The notes under the pieces: model-generated
Databases searched by the model: none
What the model saw: only the letters and a program-made list of their open reading frames with translations
Told to the model about the DNA's origin: nothing
In this document: positions 23,291 to 26,538 of the stretch, piece after piece
Position numbering within the stretch: position 1 is the stretch's first letter
Layout: every line of letters starts with the position of its first letter
IMG/VR virus record: IMGVR_UViG_3300044615_001162
Coordinates: 1-26,538 of that record
Reading direction: 5' to 3' (one strand)
DNA: 26,538 nt
Origin: a virus
Position numbers and translations under genes: made by a program

Positions 23291-23310
23291 ACACAGTCAA
23301 GGAGATCATT

Positions 23311-23571
23311 ATGGATCAAAAATCTTTCAACGGTGAACAAAAACTCAAACTCACACAGCTGATCAACGAAGGCTGTCAAGTGTTACACGAAATTGAAACT
23401 CTCAACGAAGGCCTCAATGACACTGTCAAGGCCATTGCGGAAGAGCTGGAAATCAAACCAGCCATACTGAAAAAAGCCATCAAGGTAGCACACAAAGCTG
23501 AACTGGGCAAAACTCGCCAGGATCACGAACTGCTGGAAACAATTCTGGAAACCGTGGGCAAAACACTTTGA
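23311..23571 (+). CDS. dsbA: DsbA-like small double-stranded-DNA-binding protein
   Basis: 86 residues, entirely helical-looking and charged, close in length to T4 DsbA (89). The pattern of an N-terminal helix, a middle helix (LNDTVKAIAEELEIKPAILKKAIK) and a Glu-rich last helix resembles T4 DsbA, a small protein that binds double-stranded DNA and is linked with late transcription. AAGGAG lies about seven bases before the ATG. The next start overlaps its stop. It leads the operon that ends in the DNA polymerase. The assignment rests on pattern and context, not on a strict motif. Confidence 0.65.
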   Translation: MDQKSFNGEQKLKLTQLINEGCQVLHEIETLNEGLNDTVKAIAEELEIKPAILKKAIKVAHKAELGKTRQDHELLETILETVGKTL

Positions 23572-23873
23572 CCTCACGATTTCTACAGTGGCGCAGCAAT
23601 GTGGTCCACTATGTTCGTGCTGACTTTAACGAATATCCCCTGCGTTTCTGTTTGGAAATGCTGGGCTGGGCCATCAGCATTGGATGTAGTGTGACCTATG
23701 CTATCACTGTGCCTCACTTGCCTTTCATTCCACTGTACACCGCATTTATTACAGGTTGTTTGATCATGGCATGGTGTGCCTGGACCAGAGGCAGCTTTGG
23801 AATACTGGGCAACTATCTGTTGCTAAGTATTATTGATTCAATTGGACTGATCAAGTTGATTGTTCTACATTGA
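23568..23873 (+). CDS. Small membrane protein, unknown function
   Basis: 101 residues from a TTG that overlaps the upstream stop. Three hydrophobic stretches are visible, about 27-48, 52-69 and 77-100, with Trp-rich borders (RWSN/WAWTRGSFG type). It has no signal peptide cleavage site. It is predicted to be an inner-membrane protein, unusual beside replication genes. It could anchor a replication component or block superinfection; I recognise no family. Confidence 0.7.
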   Translation: MTSRFLQWRSNVVHYVRADFNEYPLRFCLEMLGWAISIGCSVTYAITVPHLPFIPLYTAFITGCLIMAWCAWTRGSFGILGNYLLLSIIDSIGLIKLIVLH

Positions 23874-23932
23874 TAGAGTCGTTCTCTTACGAACAAGTAC
23901 ATGGTCGGTGGGCCACAATCCACAGGAGAGCA

Positions 23933-24511
23933 ATGAAAGCATATCGATACAAACAATTAGTCTATATACCCATCTATAAAAATGCCGCAACCAGTCATGA
24001 AGTTTTATTTGGTAAGATTTTAAACTGGGAAGCTATCTTAACAGAGCATATAGATTGGAGCAACAATCTAGTGTTTTCTCACATATCGCACCCTTATCAT
24101 CGTCATCTACGCGGCACTGTGGAATTTTTACTGAAAAATAATCTTACGTCAGTAATCGGCGATCCAATATTTGAAAAATTTCTAATATCAGGATACTTCG
24201 ATCAACACACGTATCCATTGACTTACATGTTTGGAGACAAAGTAAATCAAATAAACTGGCTACCTATAGATCATCCAACCCAGTTTAGTAATTTTATAAC
24301 TTGTGCTTTTTTAAAAAAACATGGAGTTGATATTGATCAAGATCAGATTCCACATTTTAACATCAGTGACACTAGTAAAAAAGAGTTGTTAAATCGTATT
24401 AAACAAATTGCTGAATCAAATGATTATACCAATCACGGGTTATATTTTTTGCTAGATGATGATCTATGTCTCTATAACCGAGTTTTAAACAACATACAGT
24501 ATTTTATATGA
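23933..24511 (+). CDS. Sulfotransferase-like protein
   Basis: 192 residues. VYIPIYKNAATS (about 10-21) fits the 5'-phosphosulfate loop of PAPS-dependent sulfotransferases (IPKxAxTS type). FSHISHPYHRHLRGT fits the 3'-phosphate region (RxPyxRxxS type), though the usual first Arg is His. The end (LLDDDLCLYNRVL) matches the common DxxLY close of the family. ATG 23933 is chosen for its AGGAG at 23924-23928; a TTG at 23870 overlapping the upstream stop would add 21 residues. The gene is clearly more A/T-rich than its neighbours, suggesting recent transfer. Its stop overlaps the polymerase start (ATGA). The acceptor is unknown, possibly a surface glycan. Confidence 0.7.
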   Translation: MKAYRYKQLVYIPIYKNAATSHEVLFGKILNWEAILTEHIDWSNNLVFSHISHPYHRHLRGTVEFLLKNNLTSVIGDPIFEKFLISGYFDQHTYPLTYMFGDKVNQINWLPIDHPTQFSNFITCAFLKKHGVDIDQDQIPHFNISDTSKKELLNRIKQIAESNDYTNHGLYFLLDDDLCLYNRVLNNIQYFI

Positions 24512-26538
24512 GTTATATTGACGCCTTATTCAGTCGGGAACACGATCGCGTTCATGTAGTAGAACGTCGAGACGGCGTTCGACGGTATCAAGAGTATCCG
24601 GCCAACTACATTTTCTATTACGACGATCCACGGGGCAAATTCAGATCAATCTATGGCAATCCAGTGGCCAGATTCAGCACACGCAACAACAAAGAGTTTC
24701 GCAAAGAAGTGCGAATGCAAAGCGGCAAGCAACTGTATGAATCTGACATCAATCCTATATTTCGTTGCCTAGAAGAAAACTACAAAGGGCAGGATGCTCC
24801 TACCTTACACACAGCAATATTCGACATTGAAGTAGCATTTGATCAGGTTCGCGGTTTTTCGCCTGTGGAAGATCCGTTCAACGCTATCACTGCCATATCA
24901 GTATACTTAGACTGGTTGGATCAACTGGTCACACTGGCAGTGCCACCACGGCACATGAGTATCGACACAGCCAATGAAATTGCTGCCACCTTTGAAAACA
25001 CACTGATATTCACCGACGAAGGCGAAATGATCAAGACATTTCTTGATCTAATCGAAGATGCCGATGTGCTCACAGGGTGGAACTCAGAAGGCTATGACAT
25101 TCCATACACTATAAATCGCTGTACTCGTGTGCTCAGCAAAGACGACACACGCAAGTTCTGCCTATGGGGTCAGCTGCCCAAACAGCGCATGTATGAACGC
25201 TTTGGCGCTGAAGCACAAACTTACGATTTGATAGGTCGGGTACACATGGATTACATGCAACTGTATCGCAAGTATACCTATGAAGAACGCCACAGCTACA
25301 GCCTAGACGCTATTCTTGAGTACGAAGGGCTAGACGGCAAGACCAAGTACGAAGGCACCTTGGATCAACTGTACAACAACGATTTCAAAAAGTTCTTACA
25401 GTACAATCGTCAAGACGTCAATGGCATCGCAGAGATGGACAAGAAACTGCGATTCTTGGATTTGGCCAATGAGCTGGCACATGCCAACACTGTGCTGCTT
25501 CAGACCACCATGGGTGCTGTGGCAGTGACAGAACAGGCCATCATCAACGAAGCGCACGAGCGTGGCATGGTTGTGCCCAATAGACAGCACCGACTCACAG
25601 ATGATGACACACAGGCCGCAGGTGCTTATGTGGCTGTGCCCAAAAAAGGGCTTCATCCTTGGATTGGATCAGTGGACATCAACAGTCTATATCCGTCGGC
25701 CATTCGTGCCTTGAACATGGGGCCCGAAACCATTGTGGGTCAGCTGAGGCCTATCATGACCGATCAACTGATCAAGGAACGCATGGCCAAAGGTGACAGT
25801 TTTGCTGCTGCTTGGGAGGGCTTGTTTGGCACGTTGGAATACACTGCTGTGATGGAACAGCAACGAGGCACTGAAATAACCATTGACTGGCAAGGTGAAG
25901 AAGAATCAGTTCACAGTGCTGCTGAAATATGGCAGCTGATTTTTGACAGCAATCATCCGTGGATTCTCACCGCCAATGGTACAATACTCACATACGAACG
26001 CAAAGGAGTGATTCCTGGGCTGCTGGAACGTTGGTATTCGGAACGCAAAGAGCTCCAGGCCAAAAAGAAAGAAGCAAAAGATGCCAAAGAAATTGCGTTT
26101 TGGGACAAGCGACAACTGGTCAAGAAGATTAACTTGAACAGTTTGTATGGTGCCATTCTCAATCCAGGCTGCCGTTTCTTTGACAAACGTATTGGGCAAA
26201 GTACTACGCTGACAGGTCGTGCCATTGCCCGCCACATGGACGCACACATCAATGAGTGTATCACTGGCGAGTATGATCATACTGGCAAGGCCATTATCTA
26301 TGGTGACACAGACTCTTGTTATTTCTCTGCTTGGCCTGTGCTGGCCAAAGAAATTGAAGAAGGTCGCATGACCTGGTCAAAAGAAACCTGTATTCAGCTG
26401 TATGACAGCATAGCAGATCAAGTCAACGAAAGTTTTCCTGGATTCATGGAACAAGCTTTCCACTGTCCAAGAGACATGGGCTCACTGATCAAGGCCGGCC
26501 GTGAACTGGTGGCCGATCGCGGCTTGTTTATCACCAAG
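24508..26538 (+). CDS. 43: Family B DNA polymerase, T4 gp43 type (3' part missing at window edge)
   Basis: 677 residues before the window ends, still open. The 3'-5' exonuclease has ExoI FDIE (D106, E108), ExoII N192...D197 and ExoIII YNRQD (Y299, D303). The polymerase has motif A DINSLYPS (D390), motif B KKINLNSLYG (539-548) and motif C YGDTDS (D600, D602). The motif A to C distance is close to that of RB69/T4 gp43. The missing part should be the thumb and the clamp-binding C-terminus. All catalytic residues are present, so the enzyme is predicted active with proofreading. The start ATG overlaps the sulfotransferase stop and no Shine-Dalgarno is seen, so translation is probably coupled. Confidence 0.97.
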   Translation, partial: MSYIDALFSREHDRVHVVERRDGVRRYQEYPANYIFYYDDPRGKFRSIYGNPVARFSTRNNKEFRKEVRMQSGKQLYESDINPIFRCLEENYKGQDAPTLHTAIFDIEVAFDQVRGFSPVEDPFNAITAISVYLDWLDQLVTLAVPPRHMSIDTANEIAATFENTLIFTDEGEMIKTFLDLIEDADVLTGWNSEGYDIPYTINRCTRVLSKDDTRKFCLWGQLPKQRMYERFGAEAQTYDLIGRVHMDYMQLYRKYTYEERHSYSLDAILEYEGLDGKTKYEGTLDQLYNNDFKKFLQYNRQDVNGIAEMDKKLRFLDLANELAHANTVLLQTTMGAVAVTEQAIINEAHERGMVVPNRQHRLTDDDTQAAGAYVAVPKKGLHPWIGSVDINSLYPSAIRALNMGPETIVGQLRPIMTDQLIKERMAKGDSFAAAWEGLFGTLEYTAVMEQQRGTEITIDWQGEEESVHSAAEIWQLIFDSNHPWILTANGTILTYERKGVIPGLLERWYSERKELQAKKKEAKDAKEIAFWDKRQLVKKINLNSLYGAILNPGCRFFDKRIGQSTTLTGRAIARHMDAHINECITGEYDHTGKAIIYGDTDSCYFSAWPVLAKEIEEGRMTWSKETCIQLYDSIADQVNESFPGFMEQAFHCPRDMGSLIKAGRELVADRGLFITK

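Noticed and set aside
23870-23932. TTG start for the sulfotransferase-like protein overlapping the upstream stop
   Set aside because: The ATG at 23933 has a good AGGAG at 23924-23928 and the family core begins soon after it; the TTG form remains possible but less likely.

Overview
The window is a gene-dense, single-strand segment of a tailed double-stranded DNA phage genome from the T4 superfamily (myovirus type). All 27 genes I support lie on the + strand, and many overlap by ATGA, TAATG or TGATG. The clearest taxonomic markers are a T4 gp43-type family B DNA polymerase that runs off the right edge, a DsbA-like small protein two genes before it, and T4-late-type promoter cores (TAAATA, three continuing as TAAATACT) placed just upstream of starts. 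A signal-peptide protein and cell-wall-type domains (LysM-like, peptidoglycan-binding-like, lysozyme-like) suggest a Gram-negative host. The host cannot be named from the sequence.

Layout. (1) 1-1211: four small genes, two of them two-helix membrane proteins (holin-like candidates) and one an exported 71-residue protein, closed by an intrinsic terminator. (2) 1265-5020: a host-takeover type block with a class B DnaJ, a ClpA-type AAA+ unfoldase that keeps a ClpP-docking IGF loop, and a conserved-looking protein of unknown function. The two chaperone genes have sigma70-like promoters. (3) 5027-7435: late genes for a small protein, a beta-rich small protein, an HxGH nucleotidyltransferase and a GT-A glycosyltransferase. 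(4) 7454-23172: a run of multi-domain 'mosaic' proteins. They comprise a 1548-residue protein (nucleotidyltransferase + zincin + amidoligase + repeats), a low-complexity protein with membrane-like stretches, a zinc-finger protein with inserted modules, a GNAT, small modules, a PG-binding-like protein, a Dps, and a 1442-residue LysM/lysozyme-like/RyR-like protein. (5) 23173-23310: a structured intergenic region with a possible promoter. (6) 23311-26538: DsbA-like protein, membrane protein, sulfotransferase-like protein and DNA polymerase.

The most interesting part is block 4. Six of its genes begin with a similar ~10-residue peptide (for example MRASEFVTEA, MRASEFALTES, MRAREFLQEV, MKVTDIVTES) that looks like the capsid-targeting sequence of T4 internal head proteins and ends in a T4 prohead-protease-like hydrophobic-x-E site. 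Two of these proteins also contain eight internal V/M-A-E junctions that are conserved at DNA level (CAAGGTGTGGCGGAAG and variants). The junctions bound modules of visibly different base composition. I infer a set of head-packaged, protease-processed cargo polyproteins that grow by insertion of cassettes at a repeated DNA boundary. A small beta-alpha module recurs in five of the same genes. This interpretation is inference; the N-terminal peptides, repeats and modules are directly visible.
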